A stretch of 64,000 nucleotides of DNA from Bacillus fungorum. Its GTDB lineage: Bacteria; Bacillota; Bacilli; Bacillales; Bacillaceae_G. The position numbers and the translations under genes were made by a program. Positions within the stretch are counted from its first letter, which is position 1; the number at the start of each line of letters is the position of its first letter. This document shows positions 17,418 through 25,748 of this stretch, piece by piece. Where the stretch lies: the NCBI RefSeq assembly GCF_002746455.1, contig NZ_NWUW01000007.1:62001-126000 (forward strand), in the 5' to 3' direction. The notes under the pieces were generated by a model that did not search any database, had not been told where the DNA came from, and saw nothing but the letters and a program-made list of their open reading frames with translations.

Positions 17418-18281
17418 GTGAAAGCTTCAACGTTACTATTTAAAATTGAAAGTAATATGGATCAATTTTCACCAGCTGAGAAGAAGGTTGCCATGTACAT
17501 AATGGAGAATGCAGAGATTGTTCCGAACTTAACGACGAAAGAAGTGTCAACGAATGCAGGCGCAAGTGAGGCGAGTGTTGTTCGCTTTTGTAAGTCGATT
17601 GGAATCGGAAGTTTCAAAGCATTTAAAATCGCGCTCGTTCGTGAATTAACGATTGCTGATTATAATATTAATGATTTTTCAGTGATGAATACGGAAGATG
17701 GACCGTACGACTTGTTTAATAAAGTTACATATGTGAATAAAGCTGCAATTGAGGCGAGCGTTACTGCTATTGATAAGAAGGAACTGGAGAAAGCAGCGGA
17801 CCTTATTGTAAATGCGGATAAAATCATATTTTACGGAGTAGGCGGATCAGCTACTCCGGCGATGGACGGTGCTTATAAATTTACAAGGCTCGGATTTACA
17901 GCGATGATGCTATCTGATTTTCATATGATGTTGCCGCTTGTGACAAATTTAAAAGAGGGCGATATATTTGTAGCGATTTCAACATCTGGTTGTACGAAAG
18001 ATGTACTTGAAATGGCACAATATGCGAAGAGACAAGGTGCAACAGTTATTGCGATTACAAAGCTTGATCAATCATCACCGTTATATAAAGAGGCGGATAT
18101 TCGTCTTTGTATGCCAGATGTAGAACAAGATCATCGTATTGCAAGTATTGCTTCAAGAATGACGCAATTGAACATGATAGATGCTCTATATGTGATTACC
18201 TTTAATCGTATTGGTAATAAAGTGTTGGATCAATTTATGGAAACAAGAGAAGAAGCTTTGCGATTACGGAAGCTGAAATGA
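17418..18281 (+). CDS. murR: MurR/RpiR-family transcriptional regulator of the MurNAc cluster
   Basis: A 287-residue regulator with an N-terminal helix-turn-helix (TTKEVSTNAGASEASVVRFCKSIG, key residues ASEASVVRFCKSIG at about 45-58) and a C-terminal SIS sugar-phosphate isomerase-like domain (IIFYGVGGSATPAMDGAYKF at about 136-155, FVAISTSGCTKDVLEMAQYAK in the 180s-200s). The GTG start follows GTGGAGG. SIS domains of this family sense phosphosugars such as MurNAc-6-phosphate. It lies directly before murQ-murP-mupG but is separated by its own terminator and by a promoter flanked by two palindromes, its likely operators. Confidence 0.88.
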   Translation: MKASTLLFKIESNMDQFSPAEKKVAMYIMENAEIVPNLTTKEVSTNAGASEASVVRFCKSIGIGSFKAFKIALVRELTIADYNINDFSVMNTEDGPYDLFNKVTYVNKAAIEASVTAIDKKELEKAADLIVNADKIIFYGVGGSATPAMDGAYKFTRLGFTAMMLSDFHMMLPLVTNLKEGDIFVAISTSGCTKDVLEMAQYAKRQGATVIAITKLDQSSPLYKEADIRLCMPDVEQDHRIASIASRMTQLNMIDALYVITFNRIGNKVLDQFMETREEALRLRKLK

Positions 18282-18282
18282 G

Positions 18283-18308
18283 AAGATGGGGAAACCCATC
18301 TTTTTTTG
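18283..18308 (+). terminator. Terminator after murR
   Basis: GATGGG-GAAA-CCCATC hairpin followed by seven T. Confidence 0.88.
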
Positions 18309-18339
18309 CATACTGACGGACATAAATTCGTCATGAAAA

Positions 18340-18420
18340 GAAATTAAATTTCATAAAATAATAAAGTGATATTGATTTTAAATTTCTTAAAGTTATAATA
18401 AAAGCATGAAATTAAATTTC
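18340..18420 (+). promoter_or_regulatory. murQ promoter with two MurR-type operator palindromes
   Basis: The 13-bp sequence GAAATTAAATTTC occurs twice, at 18340-18352 and 18408-18420. Between them are TTGATT (18372-18377) and TATAAT (18394-18399) with a 16-bp spacer. The palindromes therefore bracket the promoter, one upstream of -35 and one at the expected start of transcription, a classical repression arrangement. A regulator of the RpiR type encoded next door is the obvious ligand. Confidence 0.75.
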
Positions 18421-18435
18421 AAAGCAGGTGGTAAT

Positions 18436-19320
18436 ATGTTAGAAAATTTATCGACAGAACACCGTAATGAGAAGACGATGAATTTAGATGAGATGAGCAT
18501 AAAAGAAGTTTTACAAAGTATGAATGAAGAAGATCGAACTGTTGCATTAGCAGTTGAAAAAGAGATAGAACAGATTGAAAAGGTTGTGCAAACTGTAATT
18601 AAATCATTTGAAGAAGAAGGGAGATTAATTTACATTGGGGCTGGTACGAGTGGCCGTTTAGGTATTTTGGACGCGGTTGAATGTCCGCCGACATTTGGCA
18701 CAGATGATAAAATGGTACAAGGATTTATAGCAGGTGGATTGAAAGCGTTTACTAAAGCGGTAGAAGGTGCCGAAGATCGCGAAGAGTTAGCAGAAGAAGA
18801 TTTAAAAAGTATTAGATTAAACGAAAAAGATACAGTGATTGGTATTGCTGCAAGTGGTCGAACTCCTTATGTAATTGGCGGCTTGAAATACGCGCATAGC
18901 GTGGGAGCGAGTACAGCTAGTATCTCCTGTAATAAAAATGCTGAAATAAGTAAATATGCAAAACAAAATGTGGAAGTAGAAACAGGTGCAGAAATTTTAA
19001 CAGGCTCAACGCGTTTGAAGGCTGGTACAGCGCAAAAGTTAGTACTTAATATGATTTCAACAGCTTCTATGATTGGTGTTGGGAAAGTATATAAAAACTT
19101 AATGGTAGATGTTCAATCTACAAACGGAAAGCTAGTAGAACGATCAAAACGAATTATTGTGGAAGCAACAGGCGCTAGTTATGAAGTAGCGGCAGAGTAC
19201 TATGAAAAAGCAGAACGTAACGTGAAAGCTGCAATTGTTATGGTGTTACTACAGTGTGAGTATGGGGAAGCACTGGAGAAACTAAAAGAAGCGAAAGGGT
19301 TTGTGAAGAAGGCACTATAA
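18436..19320 (+). CDS. murQ: N-acetylmuramic acid 6-phosphate etherase MurQ
   Basis: A 294-residue etherase that removes the lactyl ether from MurNAc-6-phosphate to give GlcNAc-6-phosphate and D-lactate. The start at 18436 (MLENLSTEHRNEKTMNLD) follows AGCAGGTGG; a longer frame from 18406 would begin inside the second operator and essentially at the transcription start. The SIS domain shows IYIGAGTSGRLGILDAVECPPTFGT, key motif GAGTSGRLG at about residues 65-73, with the catalytic Glu in AVECPPTF, and IAASGRTPYVIGGL at about 133-146. It is followed by murP after 23 bp. Confidence 0.96.
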   Translation: MLENLSTEHRNEKTMNLDEMSIKEVLQSMNEEDRTVALAVEKEIEQIEKVVQTVIKSFEEEGRLIYIGAGTSGRLGILDAVECPPTFGTDDKMVQGFIAGGLKAFTKAVEGAEDREELAEEDLKSIRLNEKDTVIGIAASGRTPYVIGGLKYAHSVGASTASISCNKNAEISKYAKQNVEVETGAEILTGSTRLKAGTAQKLVLNMISTASMIGVGKVYKNLMVDVQSTNGKLVERSKRIIVEATGASYEVAAEYYEKAERNVKAAIVMVLLQCEYGEALEKLKEAKGFVKKAL

Positions 19321-19343
19321 ATAATAGGGAGGGGGATTCTATT

Positions 19344-20708
19344 ATGAAGAAAGAAGAGAGAATGGCCAAAGAAATTTCAGAGCAACTTGGGGGAGTGAAA
19401 AATATTCGCGGTATTGCTCATTGTATGACGAGGCTGCGATTAACGCTTCATGATGAAAGTAAAGTGAATATGGACCTTTTGAAAAAGGTTGAAGGGGTTA
19501 TGGGTGTTATTGAAGATGAGACGCTTCAAGTTGTCGTTGGACCAGGGACAGTAAATAAAGTAGCAGCTGAAATGGAAGGTTTAACGGGACTGCGAATTGG
19601 TGAGGTGGCAGATCATCACCTTGAAGATCTTGGGCAAGAGATGAAGTCAGAGATTAAGAAGAAAAATAATACACCAGTGAAAAACTTTTTAAGAAAAATA
19701 GGAAGTATTTTCATTCCGTTAATTCCTGGTCTTGTTGCGTCAGGTATTATAAACGGGGTTGCTAACTTTGCGAAAAACGCAGGTGCTGATCCGAATGCAA
19801 CGTGGCTACAAATGCTACTACTTATTGGCGGCGGTATCTTTACATTCTTAGGGATTTTAGTCGGTTGGAATACAGCGAAAGAGTTTGGCGGGACACCAGT
19901 TCTTGGGGCAATTGCTGGTATTTTAATTTTTAACCCGGCAATGGCGAACGTGAAATTATTCGGTGAAGCGCTAGTACCCGGACGGGGCGGATTGTTTGCA
20001 GTTATTTTTGCAGCATGGCTTATGGTTGTAGTGGAAAAACAAGTTCGAAAAGCTGTGCCAAATGCAGTTGATATTATCGTGACACCACTCATTACTGTGT
20101 TAGTGGTAAGTATCGTAACGATGTTAGCCATTCAGCCGATAGCAGGTTTCTTATCTGAGGGAATTACAAGCGGAATTAATGGTATTTTAAATATTGGCGG
20201 CGCGTTTGCGGGAGCAGTGCTTGCTGGAACATTTTTACCGCTCGTTATGGTCGGATTGCATCACGGTTTAACACCGATTCATATGGAGTTTATTAATCAA
20301 ACGCACGTAACACCGTTATTACCAGTACTTGCAATGGCTGGCGCTGGGCAAGTAGGAGCAGCGATTGCGATTTTTGTAAAAACAAAAAACAAACGACTTC
20401 GTAACGTAATTAAAGGTGCATTGCCAGTTGGATTTTTAGGAATTGGTGAACCGTTATTATACGGGGTTACATTACCACTTGGGAAACCATTTCTTACCGC
20501 TTGTTTAGGAGCAGCTGTCGGCGGTGCATTCCAAGCAGTTATGAAAACGGCGGCACTTGGAATTGGCGTATCAGGATTATCATTAATTCCGTTAATTGCT
20601 GATAATAAATATTTATTATATTTCCTTGGATTAGTAGTGGCGTATACTTTCGGATTCATCTTTACGTACTTCTTCGGATTCAAAGAAGAAATGGCAGAAA
20701 ACATATAG
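19344..20708 (+). CDS. murP: PTS transporter EIIBC, N-acetylmuramic acid type (MurP)
   Basis: A 454-residue PTS permease that imports and phosphorylates its sugar. The IIB domain has the phosphocysteine site IAHCMTRLRLTL with Cys27. The IIC domain (about residues 110-445) has GFLGIGEPLLYGVTLPLGKPF, the GxGEPLxYGV sugar-binding motif, and around 190 GGTPVLGAIAGIL. No IIA domain is fused, as is usual for MurP, so a shared glucose-type EIIA is needed. Its location between murQ and mupG makes MurNAc or the MurNAc-GlcNAc disaccharide the likely substrate. AGGGAGGGGGAT precedes the ATG. Confidence 0.9.
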   Translation: MKKEERMAKEISEQLGGVKNIRGIAHCMTRLRLTLHDESKVNMDLLKKVEGVMGVIEDETLQVVVGPGTVNKVAAEMEGLTGLRIGEVADHHLEDLGQEMKSEIKKKNNTPVKNFLRKIGSIFIPLIPGLVASGIINGVANFAKNAGADPNATWLQMLLLIGGGIFTFLGILVGWNTAKEFGGTPVLGAIAGILIFNPAMANVKLFGEALVPGRGGLFAVIFAAWLMVVVEKQVRKAVPNAVDIIVTPLITVLVVSIVTMLAIQPIAGFLSEGITSGINGILNIGGAFAGAVLAGTFLPLVMVGLHHGLTPIHMEFINQTHVTPLLPVLAMAGAGQVGAAIAIFVKTKNKRLRNVIKGALPVGFLGIGEPLLYGVTLPLGKPFLTACLGAAVGGAFQAVMKTAALGIGVSGLSLIPLIADNKYLLYFLGLVVAYTFGFIFTYFFGFKEEMAENI

Positions 20709-20734
20709 AGAAAGGGATTCCTTTCTCTTTTTCT
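20706..20734 (+). terminator. Intra-operon hairpin between murP and mupG
   Basis: GAGAAAGG-GATT-CCTTTCTC followed by TTTTTC starts at the murP stop. It may partially terminate or set the ratio of murP to mupG; it may also simply stabilise the mRNA 3' end. Confidence 0.6.
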
Positions 20735-20756
20735 ATTCATAGAAAGGGAGATTCAT

Positions 20757-21821
20757 ATGATAGGAGTTTCAATTTATCTTTCAAAAGAACAAGTAAAGAA
20801 GCAAGAAGAGTGGCTAAAAGTGGCGAAGGAAAATGGATTTTCATCTATTTTTACATCACTTCATATACCAGAGGATGATCCTGGTACGTATAAAGAGTTA
20901 ATTCAAATACTTGGGAAGCAGGCTCTTGAAAATGAAATGGAATTAATGGTCGATGTTTCTCCAAAATCGTTACACCATTTAGGAATGACGTACGAAAATG
21001 TGGAGGAGCTATTGGGCTGGGGGATTACTGGTTTACGAATGGATTATGGCATCACACCGAAAGAAATTGCACGCGTATCCCATAAGATGAAAGTAGCTTT
21101 AAATGCGAGTACGATTACAGAATCATTTTGGAAAGAGTTACTTTCGGAAAGTATCCGAATAGAGAACGTAGAAGCGTGGCATAATTTTTACCCGCGTCCA
21201 GAAACAGGATTAGCAAAGTCCTTCTTGCAAAAGCAAAATCAATATTTGCATGAGTGCGGAATAAAAACGATGGCATTTATTCCAGGAGATGGTGAAAAAC
21301 GTGGTCCGTTATATGAAGGGTTACCAACGTTAGAAAAACATCGTAATATGCGACCGCTAGAAGCGTACTTAGAACTTGTTCAAGATTGTGGTGTTGATAA
21401 AGTATTGATTGGAGATATAAGCGCAAGTTTGGAAAGTATGCAAGAAGTAGCTAGTGCGAGTAGAGGAATTATTCAATTGCGTTACAAATCATTTATAACT
21501 GATAAAGAAGTATTAAAAGTGGTGGAGCAAGTGCATACAAATAGACTAGATCCGGCTCGTGATGTTATTCGATCTGTAGAATCAAGGGAAGGAAATAGAG
21601 TGGTGTTACAGCCGGTGCATACAATTGTAAGAAAGAAAGGCAGCATTACAATTGATAATGAATTGTACGGTAGATATGCAGGGGAGATGCAAGTTGTTGT
21701 ACATGATTTGCCTGTAGATGAGAAAGTGAACGTTGTTGGAATGGTTGTAGAAGAGGACTTGTCTTTATTGCCGTTTGTTAGCGCTGGAAAAATGTTTCAA
21801 ATTTTTTGTGCGATAGAATAA
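20757..21821 (+). CDS. mupG: 6-phospho-N-acetylmuramidase MupG (DUF871)
   Basis: A 354-residue TIM-barrel protein of the DUF871/MupG family. The S. aureus member cleaves intracellular MurNAc-6P-GlcNAc to MurNAc-6P and GlcNAc. The N terminus MIGVSIYLSKEQVKKQEEWL, the FTSLHIPED segment (about residues 33-41), GLRMDYGI (about 91-98), and NFYPRPETGL (about 142-151) are conserved family features. The C-terminal 110 residues form a small beta domain (NELYGRYAGEMQVVVHDL). Located behind murQ-murP, it completes cell-wall recycling of the MurNAc-GlcNAc disaccharide. AAAGGGAG lies before the ATG. Confidence 0.92.
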   Translation: MIGVSIYLSKEQVKKQEEWLKVAKENGFSSIFTSLHIPEDDPGTYKELIQILGKQALENEMELMVDVSPKSLHHLGMTYENVEELLGWGITGLRMDYGITPKEIARVSHKMKVALNASTITESFWKELLSESIRIENVEAWHNFYPRPETGLAKSFLQKQNQYLHECGIKTMAFIPGDGEKRGPLYEGLPTLEKHRNMRPLEAYLELVQDCGVDKVLIGDISASLESMQEVASASRGIIQLRYKSFITDKEVLKVVEQVHTNRLDPARDVIRSVESREGNRVVLQPVHTIVRKKGSITIDNELYGRYAGEMQVVVHDLPVDEKVNVVGMVVEEDLSLLPFVSAGKMFQIFCAIE

Positions 21822-21848
21822 AAGCTTGAATTAACGCTGTTTTGTAGG

Positions 21849-21884
21849 AAAACATTATCTGTAAAAGGGATAATGTTTTTTGTT
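21849..21884 (+). terminator. Terminator of the mur operon
   Basis: AACATTATC / GATAATGTT stem (21851-21859, 21869-21877) followed by TTTTTTG. Confidence 0.85.
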
Positions 21885-21981
21885 TTCTTTAAAAAAGTAT
21901 TTGACGAATGAAATAAAATACAGTATTGTTTTTACTTGTAAATAAAAGTTCACCATAACAAAACAAAAAGGAGAGTTCAAA

Positions 21982-22386
21982 ATGAATCAATATATTGGGA
22001 ATTTAATTATTCGTATCGTATTAGGAGTGACATTCTTTGCACATGGTTTAGCGAAGTTTCAATCAGGTATCGATAACGTAGCAGGGTGGTTTACAAGCAT
22101 CGGCTTACCAGGTGGTCTTGCATACGGCGTAGCAACAGTTGAATTAGTTGGTGGTATATTATTAATTATTGGTTTAGGTGTTCGATATGTAGGATTGTTA
22201 TTCGCTCTTATTTTAGCTGGAGCTATCGTAAAGGTAAATGGAGCAGCAGGATTATTAGGAGATGGAAAGAATCCAGGGTATGAATTAGATCTTGCATTAT
22301 TATCAATGGGTGCGTATTTATTCGTTGTAAAAGCAGAAGGATATGTAGATCGTTTCTTAAAAGAGAAAGTAATGAAAACGAAGTAG
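21982..22386 (+). CDS. DoxX family membrane protein
   Basis: A 134-residue protein with four hydrophobic helices and the DoxX signature: IIRIVLGVTFFAHGLAKF at about residues 9-26, GGLAYGVATVELVGGILLIIGLG at about 50-72, and YELDLALLSMGAYL near 105-118. DoxX proteins are small membrane proteins often linked to thiol or oxidative stress and anion transfer; the exact function is unsettled. AAAAGGAGAG precedes the ATG. No partner gene is evident; a large palindrome separates it from the next gene. Confidence 0.88.
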   Translation: MNQYIGNLIIRIVLGVTFFAHGLAKFQSGIDNVAGWFTSIGLPGGLAYGVATVELVGGILLIIGLGVRYVGLLFALILAGAIVKVNGAAGLLGDGKNPGYELDLALLSMGAYLFVVKAEGYVDRFLKEKVMKTK

Positions 22387-22473
22387 ACTTTATTTATAAA
22401 TTGTTGACTTGAAGGATTATTGTAACTATAATGATTACAACATGTAAATTAAGAATAAAGCAATTTAAATATT

Positions 22474-22518
22474 TTTTTACACAAGATGTAACAATGTAAG
22501 TTACATCTTGTGTAAAAA
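22474..22518. promoter_or_regulatory. Perfect 19-bp inverted repeat upstream of the NTF2-like gene
   Basis: TTTTTACACAAGATGTAAC (22474-22492) and its exact reverse complement (22500-22518) are separated by 7 nt. The T-tract is on the 5' side and the A-tract on the 3' side in both strands, the reverse of an intrinsic terminator, so an operator or mRNA-stabilising hairpin is more likely. It ends 23 bp before the start of the next gene. Confidence 0.7.
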
Positions 22519-22541
22519 TAAATAAAACGGGAGGAAGTAAT

Positions 22542-22943
22542 ATGTCTAAATCAAATTTAGAAATTATTCGAAGTACATATGAAGGATCAACTTCTTCGAA
22601 TGCAAAACATTTAGCAGAAGCATTCTCTGAAAAAGTAGAATGGACAGAGGCAGAAGGTTTCCCGTACGGCGGAACATATACAGGTGTAGAAGCAATAATG
22701 GAAAATGTATTTAGTCGTTTAGAATCAGAATGGGATAATTATAAAGCAAGTGTAAATACATATCATGAAGTAAACGGAAAAGAGGTAATTATTGCTGAAG
22801 GTATGTATTCTGGTGTTTATAAAGAAACAGGAAAATCATTTAAAGCAGATTTCGTTCACGTATGGAAACTTGAGAATGGAAAAATCGTGAAGTTTAAGCA
22901 ATATGTAGATAGTCATATTGTTAGGGAAGCGATGAAGAGCTAA
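22542..22943 (+). CDS. NTF2-like/SnoaL-like protein
   Basis: A 133-residue single-domain protein of the NTF2/SnoaL cone fold. Features include the N-terminal helix SNLEIIRSTYEG, the region AEAFSEKVEWTEAEGFPYGGTYTG (key WTEAEGFPYGGTYTG, about residues 33-47), and the C-terminal strands FVHVWKLENGKIVKFKQYVDS with the family's DxxxF/W-G-K-I pattern. Such proteins are small enzymes or ligand binders, often stress-related; no substrate is implied. The stop TAA shares its last base with the ATG of the next gene. Confidence 0.82.
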   Translation: MSKSNLEIIRSTYEGSTSSNAKHLAEAFSEKVEWTEAEGFPYGGTYTGVEAIMENVFSRLESEWDNYKASVNTYHEVNGKEVIIAEGMYSGVYKETGKSFKADFVHVWKLENGKIVKFKQYVDSHIVREAMKS

Positions 22944-23428
22944 TGCTTTTTAAGTGGATCGTAGGTATATGCATTACAATTATAGTAATTATCTCGTCTA
23001 TAGTTGGAGGAAAGAAATTGCTTGCATATGTGGAAAAAGAAAATAAAAATATTCAAACCCAGCAAGCAGCAAACGAAAAAGAGAAGAAAGTTGCAGAAGA
23101 AGCTCCACAAATTAGTGAAGGTGAAATTATTTCTACTATGCATAAAATGGTGCATCAAAAGGTGAAATCCTCTGAAAAATGGGGATTTGTAGAAATGACG
23201 AACAAGGAAATTTCTAATGTGAAAAGAGATATTGAAAATAGTACAGGTTTTCAATATAAAATGAAGTTATTTTCTATTATAAATAGATGGGAAAAAGGAG
23301 ATTTTTCTCAAACTGTTGAAGAGCATAACTTTTTATGGAGCCTTCAAGGTGGAGATACTGGCAAGGCGACGGAACGTTTATCGCTAGAAGAAGAAAAGCA
23401 GTATATAAAAGAAATGAAGAATAAATAA
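22943..23428 (+). CDS. Membrane-anchored DUF6241-type protein
   Basis: A 161-residue protein with one N-terminal helix (FKWIVGICITIIVIISSIVGG, about residues 3-23), a charged linker of about 35 residues (EKENKNIQTQQAANEKEKK) and a C-terminal helical domain (EGEIISTMHKMVHQKV...WSLQGGDTGKATERLSLEEE) matching what I know as DUF6241. Function unknown. The ATG overlaps the upstream stop by one base, so translation is coupled to the NTF2-like gene. Confidence 0.75.
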   Translation: MLFKWIVGICITIIVIISSIVGGKKLLAYVEKENKNIQTQQAANEKEKKVAEEAPQISEGEIISTMHKMVHQKVKSSEKWGFVEMTNKEISNVKRDIENSTGFQYKMKLFSIINRWEKGDFSQTVEEHNFLWSLQGGDTGKATERLSLEEEKQYIKEMKNK

Positions 23429-23462
23429 AAACATCGCCAACTCAGATGACGATGTTTTTTTC
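23426..23462. terminator. Terminator between the DUF6241 gene and the EamA transporter
   Basis: AAAACATCG / CGATGTTTT stem with T-rich right flank and A-rich left flank, usable by both convergent genes. Confidence 0.8.
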
Positions 23463-23463
23463 A

Positions 23464-24375
23464 TTAAGAATGTTTTCGTATTAAAGCCCCAGTTGGCTGA
23501 ACAGTAACCGTTTTGAAATGAGAAAATAAATAACATCCTGTTACAACGATCATTGTCCCTAAAATTTGTATCCATGTTAGTTCTTCACCGAGGAAAAGGA
23601 ATGCTAAAATAGCTGTGAAAATTGGATTGAAGTTTAGAAAAATGCCAGATGTAGTTGCTCCTAATTTTTGTACGCCAACATTCCAAAATACCATACAAAG
23701 AACTGTGGAAATGAGTCCTGTATATAAAAGTGATGTTATGAAAGAAGTGTTTATATTCGAAACAGTGAAGCTCCCTATATTAAATGGAAGTAATAAAATA
23801 ACGCCGAAAATACCAGAGTATAACGTCGCCATAAGCGGTGTAGTTGTTTTTGTTGCCCATTTACTACAAACAGAATAGATTCCCCAAATACAAACTGCCG
23901 CAATCATCCATAAATCGCCGCTATTAAAATGTAGTGAAAATAAAAGTGAGAAATCACCTTTTAATAGCACAAGAATAACCCCAAAGAATGAAAGAATCAT
24001 GGATAGAATTTGAAGCGTATTTACTTTTTCTTTTAGAAATAAGACAGAAAATAATGCGATGGAAATTGCGTTTAATGTAGAAATAAGACCTACATTTGTT
24101 GCGGATGTTTTTTCAAGTGCTAAGAATTGAAAGATGTTAAAAAGAGCGACCCCTGAAATCCCCATTAGTATTAGAGGAAGTATTGCAGCACGAGGTGGAA
24201 TGATTTTCTTTTCTTTAAACCAAACCATTGGTAATAAACAAACGATCGCAATCATCCATCTTAAACTTGTAAGTGTCATTGGAGATGCGTGATCAACAAG
24301 TGATTTTCCAACGACGAAATTTCCTCCCCATAATAAGCTCGTTAGTAATAGTAAAAAGACGTAAAAATAAGGCAT
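23464..24375 (-). CDS. EamA/DMT-family transporter
   Basis: A 303-residue drug/metabolite transporter with ten hydrophobic helices arranged as two EamA repeats. SLLWGGNFVVGKSLVDHASPM (key LLWGGNFVVGK, about residues 11-21) is the first repeat start, and WMIAAVCIWGIYSVCSKWATK (about 151-171) the second. The start at 24375 (MPYFYVFLLLL) follows AAAAGGGGA; a longer frame to 24426 has no ribosome site. Divergent to an Lrp/AsnC regulator, it is likely an exporter of an amino acid or related metabolite, by analogy with other Lrp-EamA pairs. Confidence 0.88.
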   Translation of the reverse strand: MPYFYVFLLLLTSLLWGGNFVVGKSLVDHASPMTLTSLRWMIAIVCLLPMVWFKEKKIIPPRAAILPLILMGISGVALFNIFQFLALEKTSATNVGLISTLNAISIALFSVLFLKEKVNTLQILSMILSFFGVILVLLKGDFSLLFSLHFNSGDLWMIAAVCIWGIYSVCSKWATKTTTPLMATLYSGIFGVILLLPFNIGSFTVSNINTSFITSLLYTGLISTVLCMVFWNVGVQKLGATTSGIFLNFNPIFTAILAFLFLGEELTWIQILGTMIVVTGCYLFSHFKTVTVQPTGALIRKHS

Positions 24376-24580
24376 ACTAAAATCCCCTTTTTTGTAATCA
24401 ATACGAATTGTAAATAATTTTAGCATTTTTCTTCATTATGTAATATATTCTTTTGTATAATGGATAAAAGTCGATAAAAAATTTTGTTGTTAATGTTATT
24501 TAAAGAAAGATATTCAGTTTTATATAAGTTATAAGGTGTTTTTTCGAATAATCATCGGTAAGAAAAAAGGGGGAATTGTA

Positions 24581-25075
24581 ATGGAGTCGTCTGTTATTAA
24601 AGTGTTGGATGATTTAGATGTACAAATTTTAGATATATTGCAGAAGGAATCACAAGTAAGTAATGCAGAGCTTGCGAGACGCGTTAATTTATCACCAGCT
24701 GCGATGCACGCAAGGATAAAAAGGTTAGATGGAGAAGGTTTCATCGATAAGCAAGTAGCCATTTTAAATCAAGAAAAGCTTGGTTTTGATTTGTTATGCT
24801 TCATTTTTATGAGTACGAATATTCATCAATCAGATAAACTTGAAGTGTTGGAGAAAGAATTAGAATCGATGCCGGAAGTGTTAGAATGTCACTGTTTAAC
24901 AGGAGAGTATGATTATTTATTAAAGGTTGCAAATCGTGATCGTAAAGAATTGGAGCAGTTTATTAGGAAGCTGAATAAGCTTGGTATTACACGTATACAG
25001 ACGAGTTTAGCTCTTCGTGAAATTAAATATTCGACGGTATTGCCAATACGAAATGAGGAACCGAGCATCGATTAG
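24581..25075 (+). CDS. Lrp/AsnC-family transcriptional regulator
   Basis: A 164-residue regulator. The N-terminal winged helix-turn-helix is LDDLDVQILDILQKESQVSNAELARRVNLSPAAMHARIKRL, with the recognition segment LSPAAMHARIKRLDGEGFI at about residues 37-55. The RAM ligand-binding domain covers the C-terminal half (VLECHCLTGEYDYLLKV, about 100-116). The start at 24581 has AAAAAGGGGGA upstream; the frame to 24536 lacks one. The gene is divergent to the EamA transporter with about 200 bp between starts, so transporter control by this amino acid sensor is likely. Confidence 0.92.
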   Translation: MESSVIKVLDDLDVQILDILQKESQVSNAELARRVNLSPAAMHARIKRLDGEGFIDKQVAILNQEKLGFDLLCFIFMSTNIHQSDKLEVLEKELESMPEVLECHCLTGEYDYLLKVANRDRKELEQFIRKLNKLGITRIQTSLALREIKYSTVLPIRNEEPSID

Positions 25076-25092
25076 ATTGCTTGGTTTTTTGT
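25059..25092 (+). terminator. Terminator overlapping the end of the Lrp gene
   Basis: AACCGAGCA / TGCTTGGTT stem (one G-T pair) with TTTTTT after it; the left arm and loop lie in the last codons and stop. Confidence 0.75.
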
Positions 25093-25213
25093 TTGCATAA
25101 GGTTAAGAAAAGTGATTGACGGGGAAAAAGGAGAGATGTATTATTATATAAAATTATGTATTTAAATTCATTTTGATTTATAAATATTAATATCAGGGAC
25201 AAGGGGATATAAT

Positions 25214-25669
25214 ATGAAAATCTGTAATGCGGTTACGAGTGATGTGAAAGAAATTTATAGTCTCATTGAAGTTTATACAAAAGAGGGAGTGGTTTTACCG
25301 CGTTCTCTTTTGTCTCTTTATCAATATTTGCAATGTTTATATGTCATGAAAGAAGACGAAAAAATTGTTGGAGTTGCTGGATTGCATGTATTAGGGGAAG
25401 ATCTTGCAGAAATACGATCGTTAGTCGTTTCGCATACATATGCAGGGAAAGGGATAGGGCGTATGCTCGTAAATCATGTCATAAAGGAAGCTACGAAAAT
25501 AAATGTAAGAAGAGTAATTTCCTTAACATATGAAACAGTATTTTTTCAAAAGTGTGGATTTGATTTTGTAAATAAAGAAGCTTTGCCAGAGAAAGTATGG
25601 ATTGATTGTAGACATTGCCCAAAGGTGGATTATTGTGATGAAGTGGCGATGGTTCGGTATGTTGGATGA
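25214..25669 (+). CDS. GNAT-family N-acetyltransferase (ArgA-like)
   Basis: A 151-residue acetyltransferase. The acetyl-CoA binding segment is VSHTYAGKGIGRMLVNHVIKEA, with the GKGIGRML motif at about residues 78-85. The preceding strand is AEIRSLVV. The C-terminal Cys-rich WIDCRHCPKVDYCDEVAM (about 130-147) resembles the end of stand-alone N-acetylglutamate synthase-like proteins of Firmicutes. The acceptor might be glutamate, but no arginine biosynthesis genes lie nearby. AAGGGGATATA precedes the ATG. Confidence 0.8.
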   Translation: MKICNAVTSDVKEIYSLIEVYTKEGVVLPRSLLSLYQYLQCLYVMKEDEKIVGVAGLHVLGEDLAEIRSLVVSHTYAGKGIGRMLVNHVIKEATKINVRRVISLTYETVFFQKCGFDFVNKEALPEKVWIDCRHCPKVDYCDEVAMVRYVG

Positions 25670-25685
25670 AAAATTTATAGAGAAA

Positions 25686-25724
25686 AAGTTCCTACTATTA
25701 TTTACATAATAGTGGGAACTTATA
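25686..25724. terminator. Bidirectional terminator, GNAT / SDR
   Basis: AAGTTCCTACTATTA / TAATAGTGGGAACTT stem with one wobble pair between convergent genes. Confidence 0.85.
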
Positions 25725-25748
25725 TTTCCATAAGAAATGGAGATGTTA

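Noticed and set aside
18406..18435. Upstream ATG for MurQ
   Set aside because: It coincides with the second operator and the expected transcription start; MLENLS is the usual MurQ start.
22474..22518. Intrinsic terminator for doxX
   Set aside because: The T-tract precedes and the A-tract follows the stem on either strand, the opposite of a terminator.
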